A program made the position numbers and the translations under genes. 64,000 bases of DNA from Lachnospiraceae bacterium (GTDB taxonomy: Bacteria; Bacillota; Clostridia; Lachnospirales; Lachnospiraceae), in the NCBI GenBank assembly GCA_024682375.1, contig JAIKZI010000039.1:144338-208337 (forward strand), in the 5' to 3' direction. Positions within the stretch are counted from its first letter, which is position 1; every line of letters starts with the position of its first letter. Shown in pieces: positions 54,590 to 63,661 of this stretch. The notes beneath the pieces were generated by a model. That model was not told where the DNA came from, did not search any database, and saw only the letters and a list, made by a program, of their open reading frames with translations.

Positions 54590-55405
54590 TTAAATACCAC
54601 TATTCTTCTCATATTCACTTTCCCAAATGCCTACCAGAGCGGCAAGTGATTTTGGATCTTGTGAATACGCCTTTTCCACCTTGGCTTTAAAAGATTCTAC
54701 ACTCGAAGAGTTTATAGAATTATTAAATTCATCTTTAACAACTTCAACTAAATCAGGTGGAACCAGGTATCTATCTACAACAGCTTTAAATGCATTCTCA
54801 TCATTCATCAAAAGAACACAATGTAACAGAGCTTTTATAGATTCAGTACGTCTATTTTTTTCATAGGCACTATTAAAACATTCTTTAGCTTCTTCAAAGA
54901 AAAACATCCTAGAATAGCAAACACCTAAATTGTAAAAAACATCTCCTTCATTTACAACGCTTAGTTTCAAATTCTTTCTGTCTTCTAGAATTGAAGTATA
55001 TTCTAGCACCGCATCTGAAAGACGGTCAGAATGAAGCAATCTGTCTGCCCTGATTTTTCTGATTTCAGCTTCACTTTTATTTTCCAATGCCTGAATACGG
55101 TCAATTGTTTTCTTTAAATCGCTCTCAGTCAAATATCCACAATTACTTAGTAGACGTCCAACAAAAATATGTAAAGAAGCACCTTCGGCAATCAAATCAT
55201 CCAACTCACGTTTTAATGCAGGAAGATGTAATTCTTCTCCAACCCAGTTAGTAAAGTCGCCTGTCATAATATCTTCACTAAGCATATCAGTATGCTTAAA
55301 AGCTAGATGAGATAGCTCCTCTAAAGAATAGATATTTATACCGAAGTCATCCATGTAATATGGTGTTCCGGCTAAAGGAATCTTGCAAAGTATCAAATCG
55401 CCCAT
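54590..55405 (-). CDS. TPR-like protein of the DUF5717 operon
   Basis: 271 residues, soluble. The N-terminal part (about 1-100) is of unknown fold. The middle has tandem TPR-like helix pairs (about 115-200: SDRLSDAVLEYTSILEDRKN, VFYNLGVCYSRMFFFEEAKE, CFNSAYEKNRRTESIKALL). TPR repeats bind protein tails, often of chaperones. Its start overlaps the Hsp70-like gene stop by 1 base (TAATG), indicating coupled translation. A role as partner or cochaperone of the Hsp70-like protein is inference. Confidence 0.6.
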   Translation of the reverse strand: MGDLILCKIPLAGTPYYMDDFGINIYSLEELSHLAFKHTDMLSEDIMTGDFTNWVGEELHLPALKRELDDLIAEGASLHIFVGRLLSNCGYLTESDLKKTIDRIQALENKSEAEIRKIRADRLLHSDRLSDAVLEYTSILEDRKNLKLSVVNEGDVFYNLGVCYSRMFFFEEAKECFNSAYEKNRRTESIKALLHCVLLMNDENAFKAVVDRYLVPPDLVEVVKDEFNNSINSSSVESFKAKVEKAYSQDPKSLAALVGIWESEYEKNSGI

Positions 55406-56640
55406 TATGCTTCCTCCTTTAGTTTGATTCTATGAACATAATTCATAGATGATCCTGGAGCTATTTCTCCAAAACCTAAATCTCTGATATTAACTTCTAC
55501 TTCCGTATCAGATACAGCTTTCGCATTTATACGAAGTCTTGTAGTTCCTTCTTCTCTATCAGGTAAATCATCTAATACAAGCTTTTCTATAGAAGCTGTC
55601 CTGCTCTCAGGTCTTTGAACCCAAAATTCAATTTCTTTAGAGCCAAACAAAATAACTTCACATTCTCCCTGACTCTGAAACCAACTTTCCCCGGCATCAA
55701 GAATTGTAAAGAACTGCATCTTATTGTCATCATTTACTTTAAGAGAAAGGTTCATCTTTAATTCATTTGAACCAATATAAACATAATTAAAATTGGAGTT
55801 TTCCTGCTTTACATATCCTGCAAAACATGCTCCCTTAGAATAAAGATTCTTTCCAATAAATACTCTTCTATTCTCTAAAAGATATTCCATGGATGATTTC
55901 ATCCACCCACCGTCAAAGCCGTCTCCTACAAGGTATACGCTAGAAATTGAATTATCTTTTAATAAAGCTCTAAGTACGCTTAAAAGAGATTCATCCTTTT
56001 TTAGTTTTCCAAGTGTATCCTTTCCAGATTTAAGCTTTACAGTAATTGGAGTTGTATGTCTATCTAAACTCAAAAAAGTATAAGCGATATCAGATTTATC
56101 ACAATCCAAAAGCAAAACATCATGCATAAAAGTTGTGGCATCCTGATTCAATGCATAATAATAAAAAGCCTCCATATAATCGATAACAAGAAGTCTATCT
56201 TCAGGCAATGACAACTTATTTGTAATAATCGAACAAAGTTCAGCCATATCCAGTGAAAGTGATGGAACTGTAATAACAAGCTTCTTAACAGAATTTGCAT
56301 TGACAGGCATTCCGGATATTTCGAGCAAATGCTTTATATAAATAGTAAGAAGATCTCTTGAAGAATAAATCTTTCCATCTATTCTTATTTCATTATTAGA
56401 TAAAGCATTATTGAGAAGATTTTCAGCCTCCTCTGCGCTGCCTTCAGCTATCATATTCTTAGCTTCTTTGCCATAGAACCACTGATCCAAGCCTTTTCTC
56501 TTTGCTAAGCAAGTAGGAATCTGAAACTCTTCACTTCCCATAACAGTACTTACGCTTCCTGGTTCTTTCATGGAAGAATTGTAATAGCTCAATATTGTAT
56601 TTTTAATTCCTAAATCAATTCCGAAAAAAATGCCTTCCAC
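55405..56640 (-). CDS. Divergent Hsp70/actin-fold protein (DUF5716-like)
   Basis: 411 residues. An actin/Hsp70 ATPase pattern is visible: phosphate-1 loop FFGIDLGIKNTILSYYN (5-21, Asp9), LVITVPSLSLDMAEL near 121-135 (as in Hsp70 VITVPA), and an adenosine motif VYLVGDGFDGGWMKSSM near 235-251. The phosphate-2 loop (LLLDCDKSDIAYTFL, near 177-191) is degenerate. There is no Hsp70 substrate-binding beta domain with lid; the last 120 residues form another beta-rich unit. I associate this with DUF5716. It starts with GTG at 56640, 18 bases after the DUF5717-like gene. Confidence 0.62.
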   Translation of the reverse strand: MEGIFFGIDLGIKNTILSYYNSSMKEPGSVSTVMGSEEFQIPTCLAKRKGLDQWFYGKEAKNMIAEGSAEEAENLLNNALSNNEIRIDGKIYSSRDLLTIYIKHLLEISGMPVNANSVKKLVITVPSLSLDMAELCSIITNKLSLPEDRLLVIDYMEAFYYYALNQDATTFMHDVLLLDCDKSDIAYTFLSLDRHTTPITVKLKSGKDTLGKLKKDESLLSVLRALLKDNSISSVYLVGDGFDGGWMKSSMEYLLENRRVFIGKNLYSKGACFAGYVKQENSNFNYVYIGSNELKMNLSLKVNDDNKMQFFTILDAGESWFQSQGECEVILFGSKEIEFWVQRPESRTASIEKLVLDDLPDREEGTTRLRINAKAVSDTEVEVNIRDLGFGEIAPGSSMNYVHRIKLKEEA

Positions 56641-56658
56641 TACTTCTCTCCAAAAATT

Positions 56659-59600
56659 CTACAAACCAGAAAACAAATCTCTAGTAACAATATCCAAGCT
56701 TCCATATTCACTGAGCGAATTCTTTAAATCCAGATTCTCTGAAAGCATCATTGAATACTTCATATGATTGATTCTATCAAATCTACCCTCTTCCTGCTTC
56801 TCAAAATAATCAGGTCCAGATATTCTTCCTTCTTTTATAACCTCGCCATCTTTTTTCCCTTCAATAATCTTATAAGTAATAATATCTCCGGTAAAAAGCA
56901 CGAACATACGAATATATAATCCAGAATAAACTTCCGGCAAAGGAACAGTATATTCCTCATTATCATTCTTTTTTATTCTACAGAAAAGTCTAGCTCCGGT
57001 TTTATAAGGAATGCTTATAAAACTTCTATCATTCAAGTGATATTTAATACGCAGTCCCTTAGGCGCTGATTTAAAGAACGGGAATCTGATATTTCTAGAG
57101 ATATAATATCTCAAATACTTATCCAAAGTCTTATACTCTTCTTTTGAAAGGTTTTCCTGTTCACAAAGGAACTTGATAAGTGAGATTCTCATACTATCAT
57201 TAACATTATCATCTAAAACGACTGAACGATAAAGTTCATTAATAAAACAATCAGGAAGTGCAGCATCTGAAAGAATGTTTTCTCTACTCCAGAATGTCAA
57301 AAAGGCTTCCTTCACCATCCTATTATGTCTGTCTCCAAGAAATGCTTTAAAAATATCTTCTGGGAAATGTTCCTTAAAAGATGTGTAAATCATCTGGAAA
57401 ATGATTCTCTCAGCAAATCCTTCCTGTTTAACATCACATTCTTTGCATACGGAAAAAATCTTCTCCATACACTCTGTTGCACCGGAATAAAACTTTGCCA
57501 AATAGCTTGCACTCGCCTGCGAAGCATAACCCTTCATAAGTAAATTTGAAGCCAAAAGTAATAATGTATCATCTGATGCAAACTCTAAGTAAACAATCAT
57601 TACATTTACAAGATTGAGCATAAGTTTCGGATCACAATCTGAAGCATCAACCACCTTTATATACTCATAAGCTTCTTCAAATTTATGAGATCTAATCGCA
57701 TAAGATACTATCTCTTTTACAATATATTTAGGTAGAGAAAGCTTATTTCTTCTAGTCCAAATATATGAAAGAATAATATCCTCTTTCATATTGTCTTTTA
57801 AAAGAGCATATATTTCATCATAACGTCTAACCAAGAAATCAGAGTCAAAATCACTATTCTTAAATATAGATTCAATAAACGGAATATCCTTGTTTGTAAA
57901 AGCTACATTCTCATCTTCTCTTGTAAGATTATAAAGCATAGCAGGAACAGAATGACTATATCTTTCCGGAAGCATTCCATCATCTGTATCCAATCTAATA
58001 ATAGGATCCATGACATATAATTCTCTATCACTATGAACTGTACCGTCCATATCGACAAGGAATATTCTATAGTTCTTATCTGTTATAGGTACATATGCAA
58101 TATTATTAACTATAGGGCATACTACAGATTTTCTATAGCAATCCTGATACAAAATAATCTGTTTTGCTTCTTCTCTCAAAACTGCAACACGATTGATAAA
58201 CAAAAATGGAACAACAAGTTCAGAAAAAGCTGCAAAATTATGATTATGATCCATCATCTCCTGATAAATCACAGTGAGATTATCATCAATTCTCTCCTGT
58301 TGCATCTCTGCAAGCGCAAAGCTTTCAATATCAGGTAAATACTCTCTATATAATCTTGGATGTTTGTTCTGATTTGCAATCATAGCAACATAGAGAAAAG
58401 CTCTTCTTTCTATGCTTAGATTACTTGGATATCTAAAATATAAAAGTACAGATTCTGGGATTTCTTCTACACTATCAAGTGGAAGAGAGTTTAAATATGC
58501 CTCAAATAAACCAGAAACATTGATTCCCTCTTCAATACCCTTTTTATACCATTTTGAATATTCTTTAGAAAACTTCTCATTTTTAATTAGATAATTCAAA
58601 ATAGCTTCTAATAATTCAAAAGAACTATCCGTCTTATATGCAGTGGTTACTATTTCAAATACAATTCTATCGAATCCTTCACTTGCCCTGAGTAATCCAG
58701 CTAAAACAGAAATAATATCCATAGTAAAAGAATGATTCTTTCTGCCAAAGTTTAAAACTTTTACAGTAAATGGATCAAAACTCTGAACCAGATAAGGATG
58801 TAATTTAAATACATCTAATGCTTCTTCAAGAAGAAATGAAGAAACATATCCTGAATTTACCCACTGTTTAATATCTCTAAGTTTTCTGGCAGGATCATCC
58901 ATATATTCTTTTCTAAGATACAATAAAAATAGGAAAATTCGAGAATCCTCAGAATTCATTCTAAAAATCTTCTCTATTTCATCTGTAAGCTTTTCCTGAT
59001 AATGCTCATCAGGATCTATAAGAATACATAAATATAAAAGATAAGCCCATTCAAACTTACTATGATCTTTGATATCAGCCTTTAAATCTCTAATAAGCCA
59101 AAGAGCTTTTTGTCTCTCTCCATTTAGAATTCTGACATGAGAAAGCAATAATCTATCTAATATAGGCATACGATATGAAATATATTCTTCCTCATCTTCA
59201 GATGGTTTTCTGTCTAAATCTAAATCCCAGGTCTTCTCTTTTCTTTCGTGAATCTTTCCTTCATCATCGAAATAAATAGCTGCATCGCTAATAGAATTCT
59301 GGGATTCCTCTATTTTAAAGGAAATAATTAAATTTTGATATAATTTCTTGCTTAAGGCTGCAATACCCAGATTTCCAGTTCTATAAGATATCACATCTCT
59401 TAAAATTTCTGTACGAATTCTCTTCTTTCGAATCTCTAATTTTCTTTCACAATAATCCTCATCCAAAAGATTTGCATCGACAAAAACACTTCTATAAGTA
59501 GAGCCATCATAAAACTTGATTTCTCCACGATTCTTACCTTTATGCATTTTTTCCGTACGAATATAAAACTTATAATCGTACTCTCTTCCTAAGAATTCAT

Positions 59601-60330
59601 TTTCAGTAATTCTTCTCAAAGGTAAGTCAATAAAACTAGATGATGTAGTAATAAATAAATCGAGCTTTCCCCAGCTGGATCTAGTGATATTAATTGTGCC
59701 TCTCTGATCATCTGTAATATCATTAAACTCGATATTTTTAGCATCTAGTGTATAAGTTAATTTTGTATTTAATTTTGTTTCTTCAAGGAAATGCTGAAGA
59801 TTAATACCTGATGGTACAGCTTTTTGATATCCCTTATATAATACTCTGATATCTACCGGCTGTTTTTTTATAAATCTTTCAAATGTACGCGTTCTAAATA
59901 ACGTCAAGCCTTCGTTAAAATCAATTTCACAAAGCTTGCCGAAATCTTCTAACGTTTTGATTTCTCCTATAGATGAAATAAGTGGAGATGATTTGAAAGT
60001 GAATTTAAATGGGACTCTTACTTCGCCCATATTATAGACAACATCAAAATACCCTGTGAGTTCATCCACAGAGGTAAAAGAATTTGTAAGTGTATGGAAA
60101 GAAATATCTACACTCTTTCCATCAAAAGTTGGATTATCGATGCACACATAAGGGCTAGATGCATATACATAGCCCTTTATGTCCACATCATTTTTCGAAC
60201 CAATGGTAAAAGAGCCAGATATAATCTGCTCCTCATTACCATCTAATTCGATATTAGAAGGAGAAATATTAAGTTCTGGTTTTAAATCCTCAAACCTATC
60301 TTCTGAAATTTTCCAGATTCGCCTTTTCAA
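56659..60330 (-). CDS. Giant soluble DUF5717-like protein
   Basis: 1223 residues without signal peptide or membrane segment. The N-terminus (about 15-115) is a beta-rich, BACON/ASH-like domain with SPSNIELDGNEEQIISGSFT. A second beta unit (about 190-300) follows. A long alpha-solenoid stretch (about 300-1080) resembles HEAT/TPR-type arrays. A C-terminal beta domain (about 1085-1200) contains GARLFCRIKKNDNEEYTVPL. It matches my memory of DUF5717. It starts with TTG at 60330 behind GGGAG, the first gene of the four-gene set. No enzymatic motif is visible; a scaffold is likely. Confidence 0.6.
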   Translation of the reverse strand: MKRRIWKISEDRFEDLKPELNISPSNIELDGNEEQIISGSFTIGSKNDVDIKGYVYASSPYVCIDNPTFDGKSVDISFHTLTNSFTSVDELTGYFDVVYNMGEVRVPFKFTFKSSPLISSIGEIKTLEDFGKLCEIDFNEGLTLFRTRTFERFIKKQPVDIRVLYKGYQKAVPSGINLQHFLEETKLNTKLTYTLDAKNIEFNDITDDQRGTINITRSSWGKLDLFITTSSSFIDLPLRRITENEFLGREYDYKFYIRTEKMHKGKNRGEIKFYDGSTYRSVFVDANLLDEDYCERKLEIRKKRIRTEILRDVISYRTGNLGIAALSKKLYQNLIISFKIEESQNSISDAAIYFDDEGKIHERKEKTWDLDLDRKPSEDEEEYISYRMPILDRLLLSHVRILNGERQKALWLIRDLKADIKDHSKFEWAYLLYLCILIDPDEHYQEKLTDEIEKIFRMNSEDSRIFLFLLYLRKEYMDDPARKLRDIKQWVNSGYVSSFLLEEALDVFKLHPYLVQSFDPFTVKVLNFGRKNHSFTMDIISVLAGLLRASEGFDRIVFEIVTTAYKTDSSFELLEAILNYLIKNEKFSKEYSKWYKKGIEEGINVSGLFEAYLNSLPLDSVEEIPESVLLYFRYPSNLSIERRAFLYVAMIANQNKHPRLYREYLPDIESFALAEMQQERIDDNLTVIYQEMMDHNHNFAAFSELVVPFLFINRVAVLREEAKQIILYQDCYRKSVVCPIVNNIAYVPITDKNYRIFLVDMDGTVHSDRELYVMDPIIRLDTDDGMLPERYSHSVPAMLYNLTREDENVAFTNKDIPFIESIFKNSDFDSDFLVRRYDEIYALLKDNMKEDIILSYIWTRRNKLSLPKYIVKEIVSYAIRSHKFEEAYEYIKVVDASDCDPKLMLNLVNVMIVYLEFASDDTLLLLASNLLMKGYASQASASYLAKFYSGATECMEKIFSVCKECDVKQEGFAERIIFQMIYTSFKEHFPEDIFKAFLGDRHNRMVKEAFLTFWSRENILSDAALPDCFINELYRSVVLDDNVNDSMRISLIKFLCEQENLSKEEYKTLDKYLRYYISRNIRFPFFKSAPKGLRIKYHLNDRSFISIPYKTGARLFCRIKKNDNEEYTVPLPEVYSGLYIRMFVLFTGDIITYKIIEGKKDGEVIKEGRISGPDYFEKQEEGRFDRINHMKYSMMLSENLDLKNSLSEYGSLDIVTRDLFSGL

Positions 60331-60375
60331 ACTATAATTCTCCCATTCCGTTTAGTAAAAATAATAAGTTAGTGT

Positions 60376-61758
60376 TTATTTTGCTGCGAAATAGTCCATA
60401 ATTCCCTTTGCAGCGGCTTTTCCAGCGCCCATAGCAAGGATTACAGTTGCTGCTCCAGTAACTGCATCTCCACCAGCATAAACGCCAGTCTTTGATGTTT
60501 CACCATTTTCTTCTTTTGCGATGATACATCCTCTCTTATTTACATCTAGACCTTTTGTTGTAGATGAAATAAGTGGGTTAGGTGATGTTCCCAGTGACAT
60601 GATTACTGTATCGCAATCAATTTCATACTCACTGCCAGGAATCTCTACTGGTCTACGTCTTCCAGAATCATCTGGTTCACCGAGTTCCATTTTAATAAGC
60701 TTTACGCCTCTAACCCATCCGTCGTCGTCACCTAATACTTCAACAGGGTTCTGAAGGAGATCAAAGATGATTCCTTCCTCTTCTGCATGGTGAACTTCCT
60801 CACGTCTAGCTGGAAGTTCTTCCATACTACGTCTATATACAACATGAACTTCTGCGCCGAGACGAAGAGCTGTTCTAGCTGCATCCATAGCAACGTTTCC
60901 GCCACCGACTACGACTACCTTTTTTCCTCTAAAGATAGGTGTATCCTGATCTTTAAAGGCCTTCATAAGGTTATTACGTGTCAAAAATTCGTTGGCTGAG
61001 AATACTCCGTTTAACTGTTCACCAGGAATATTCATAAATCTAGGAAGACCTGCACCAGATCCAATAAATACAGCTTCAAAGCCCTTTTCATTGAGAAGCT
61101 GGTCGATAGTAAGTGTCTTTCCAATGATTACATCTGTGTCAATCTTTACACCAAGTGCTTCTACATTTGCAACTTCGTGAGCTACAACCTCGTCTTTTGG
61201 AAGACGGAATTCTGGAATACCATAAACAAGTACTCCACCAGCCTCATGTAGAGCTTCAAAAATAGTTACATCGTAACCTTCTTTTGCTAAATCTCCAGCA
61301 CAAGTAAGTCCGGAAGGACCTGCTCCGATGATAGCTACCTTGTGACCATTCTTAGTTTCTGCCTTCTTAGGTGCAATTCCGTTCTTTCTAGCCCAATCAG
61401 CGACGAATCTTTCAAGTTTACCAATAGCAACTGGTTCACCTTTGATTCCTCTGATACATACGCCTTCACACTGTGTTTCCTGTGGACAAACACGACCACA
61501 TACAGCAGGAAGTGCACTTGACTCAGAAATAATTTCATAAGCCTTTTCAAAGTTACCCTCTGTAACTTCATGGATAAAAGCTGGAATATTAATAGATACA
61601 GGACATCCTGCTACACAACGAGGATTCTTACAGTTAAGACATCTCTTAGCCTCTTCGATAGCCTCTTCTTCAGTATATCCTAAACAAACTTCATCGAAAT
61701 TCTTTGCACGAACCTTTGGTTCCTGTTCAGCAATAGGTACTCTCTTTAAAACGTCCAT
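60376..61758 (-). CDS. gltA: NfnB/GltA-like NADPH-binding flavin Fe-S subunit
   Basis: 460 residues. The N-terminal Cys clusters (RCLNCKNPRCVAGCPV near 38-53 and CGRVCPQETQCEGVC near 88-102) bind two 4Fe-4S centres. Two Rossmann motifs follow: AIIGAGPSGLTCAGDLA (FAD) and VVVVGGGNVAMDAARTALRL (NADPH). It is usually annotated as the glutamate synthase small subunit. The adjacent NfnA-like gene and the absence of a large glutamate synthase subunit favour NfnB, which exchanges electrons among NADH, NADPH and ferredoxin. It overlaps nfnA by 1 base. Confidence 0.82.
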   Translation of the reverse strand: MDVLKRVPIAEQEPKVRAKNFDEVCLGYTEEEAIEEAKRCLNCKNPRCVAGCPVSINIPAFIHEVTEGNFEKAYEIISESSALPAVCGRVCPQETQCEGVCIRGIKGEPVAIGKLERFVADWARKNGIAPKKAETKNGHKVAIIGAGPSGLTCAGDLAKEGYDVTIFEALHEAGGVLVYGIPEFRLPKDEVVAHEVANVEALGVKIDTDVIIGKTLTIDQLLNEKGFEAVFIGSGAGLPRFMNIPGEQLNGVFSANEFLTRNNLMKAFKDQDTPIFRGKKVVVVGGGNVAMDAARTALRLGAEVHVVYRRSMEELPARREEVHHAEEEGIIFDLLQNPVEVLGDDDGWVRGVKLIKMELGEPDDSGRRRPVEIPGSEYEIDCDTVIMSLGTSPNPLISSTTKGLDVNKRGCIIAKEENGETSKTGVYAGGDAVTGAATVILAMGAGKAAAKGIMDYFAAK

Positions 61759-62648
61759 TAGTTTTCACCTCCGCAGTGTCCGCATCCACCATGATGAGTG
61801 TCGCCTTCCTGAAGTTCAAGCATCTTTCTGCCTTCTTCAGTCTTGTACTGCGCCTGTCTCTTCATAGCGAGGTCAAAGTCTACTTTATGTCCGTCAAATT
61901 CAGGACCATCTACACATGCAAATCTTACTTCGTTTCCAACGATCAATCTACATGCACCACACATTCCTGTACCATCAACCATGATTGGGTTCATAGATAC
62001 AATTGTATGAATTCCAAGCTTTTCTGTAAGCTTGCATACGAATTTCATCATGATCATAGGTCCGATTGCTACGCAATGATCATATCTCTTACCCTCATCA
62101 TAAAGAGCCTGGAGCTGATCTGTACCCATTCCATGGAATCCATAAGATCCATCATCAGTTGTAACATGAAGTTCTGTTGCAACTTTTTCCATCTTGTCTA
62201 CGAAGAAAAGGAGATCTTTATTTCTAGAACCCATAATAACAGTAGTCTTAACACCATGTTCATGGAGCCACTTTACCTGTGGATATACAGGAGCTGTTCC
62301 TACACCACCGGCGATAAAGACAATATTTTTCTTCTTTGTTTCTTCCAAATCTTCTTCGATACAAAGATCAGAAGGATTTCCAAGAGGTCCAGCAACATCT
62401 CTAAAAGAATCACCCTCATTTAAATCGAGCATTCTAAGAGTTGATGCACCAACTACCTGGAATACAATTGTAATAGTACCTGCAGTTTTATCATAATCAC
62501 AAATAGTAAGCGGAATTCTCTCTGCTTTTTCATCTACCTTTGTGATGATAAACTGTCCAGGAAGACATGACTCAGCGATAAGCGGAGCTTCGATGTCCAT
62601 AAGATAAATCTTATCCGCAAGCTGTTCTTTCTTCACAATTTTGAACAT
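61758..62648 (-). CDS. nfnA: NfnA/SudB-like FAD/NAD(P)-binding 2Fe-2S subunit
   Basis: 296 residues from ATG at 62648. The frame extends to a GTG at 62669, but that stretch is the GGGAGGGGG ribosome site, so the ATG is chosen. A ferredoxin-reductase-like FAD domain (about 1-100, ERIPLTICDYD), an NAD domain (FIAGGVGTAPVYPQVKWL) and a PyrK-like 2Fe-2S loop (GTGMCGACRLIVGNEVRFAC) are visible. A Gly/Cys/His tail (GGCGHCGG) ends it. Often annotated as sulfide dehydrogenase or PyrK; with the next gene it forms NfnAB. Confidence 0.85.
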   Translation of the reverse strand: MFKIVKKEQLADKIYLMDIEAPLIAESCLPGQFIITKVDEKAERIPLTICDYDKTAGTITIVFQVVGASTLRMLDLNEGDSFRDVAGPLGNPSDLCIEEDLEETKKKNIVFIAGGVGTAPVYPQVKWLHEHGVKTTVIMGSRNKDLLFFVDKMEKVATELHVTTDDGSYGFHGMGTDQLQALYDEGKRYDHCVAIGPMIMMKFVCKLTEKLGIHTIVSMNPIMVDGTGMCGACRLIVGNEVRFACVDGPEFDGHKVDFDLAMKRQAQYKTEEGRKMLELQEGDTHHGGCGHCGGEN

Positions 62649-62680
62649 TTTTATATCCCCCTCCCTCACATAAGAAAAGA

Positions 62681-63643
62681 TTAGTTGAAATAAACCAATT
62701 CATCCTCTGGTTTATCAGTTTTTTCAAGAGAAATAGGATATAAAACCGGTCCTTTTCCCTTGTATTCACGGGCAAATTCATTCTTGATTTTAGCTTTGAT
62801 TTTAACCCATGATTTATGTTCAATGCTAGCTGCATCGGCATACTTACACTTCATACCAAGGAACTGAACATCTTCAATACAACATGTCATAGCAAATCGT
62901 CCCGGTACGATTGTTCCCGGCTTAAGTTTTCCATCTCCATCTTTTGGATTGTAAACTAAACCAGTAAATGATACTACTTTACCATTATACTTCTTTGGAT
63001 TGTCCATACAATCCATAAACCATAGTGCATAATCCGCATCTGTTATCTCAATCTCATCACTATCTATATCAAATGGTAAAGATTCTTCTGACTGATCCAA
63101 AGTACCATCTTCTCTCATATAAACGAGCTGTGCCGGTCTATTGAAAGCCTTGATAGCTGCTCTGAATTTTGCCTTATTTGTATTATCATTGCAACGGTTA
63201 AAGAATACTACTTCAGCTCTCTTGAGCTGCTCATTCATCATCTGTCTCATATTCAAAAGATACATTTCAAATGTAGTAGCATCTACAGTTGCGAGAGACT
63301 GAACAATAGTCCAGTTTGAAGGAAGAGATCCCTCTGCATAGAGTCTATCTGTTCCCCAAGTTCCATTATATTCTATAAAGATAGCATCGGGAAGATTCTC
63401 TTCATCTAATTTCTTCAAATTTTCTACATCAAAGAAATCATCCTCTTCTTCAAAGTAGAATACTTTTCCATTAATCTTATCAAGATCTTCCTTCTTATAT
63501 TCAATTTCTCCATCTTCGCATGAAAGAATAAGAACTGAATCCATATCTTCAGCAAAGCCATTTTCAATCAATGTATCGAGAATCATTGAAGTCTTTCCGC
63601 TATCCATGAATCCCGTCAAAATATATACAGGTACTTCCTGCAT
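62681..63643 (-). CDS. COG0523/CobW-like GTPase fused to a YcgQ (TIGR03943)-like domain
   Basis: 320 residues. The N-terminal domain (about 1-190) resembles CobW GTPases: P-loop LTGFMDSGKTS (9-19), FIEYNGTWG near the Walker B site and a weak FNRCND in place of NKXD. The family CXCC metal motif is absent. The C-terminal part (about 215-320, VVSFTGLVYNPKDGDGKLKP, GTIVPGRFAMTCCIEDVQFL, then GMKCKY) resembles the YcgQ/TIGR03943 C-terminal OB-like domain. The fusion suggests a zinc-related function. It lies next to a second COG0523 gene. Confidence 0.68.
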   Translation of the reverse strand: MQEVPVYILTGFMDSGKTSMILDTLIENGFAEDMDSVLILSCEDGEIEYKKEDLDKINGKVFYFEEEDDFFDVENLKKLDEENLPDAIFIEYNGTWGTDRLYAEGSLPSNWTIVQSLATVDATTFEMYLLNMRQMMNEQLKRAEVVFFNRCNDNTNKAKFRAAIKAFNRPAQLVYMREDGTLDQSEESLPFDIDSDEIEITDADYALWFMDCMDNPKKYNGKVVSFTGLVYNPKDGDGKLKPGTIVPGRFAMTCCIEDVQFLGMKCKYADAASIEHKSWVKIKAKIKNEFAREYKGKGPVLYPISLEKTDKPEDELVYFN

Positions 63644-63661
63644 GGTAATACTCCTTAAATC

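Noticed and set aside
61776-62423. 215-codon open frame on the + strand
   Set aside because: It is antisense to nfnA, has no ribosome site or recognisable domain, and its Cys/His/Ser-rich composition is that of a reversed gene.
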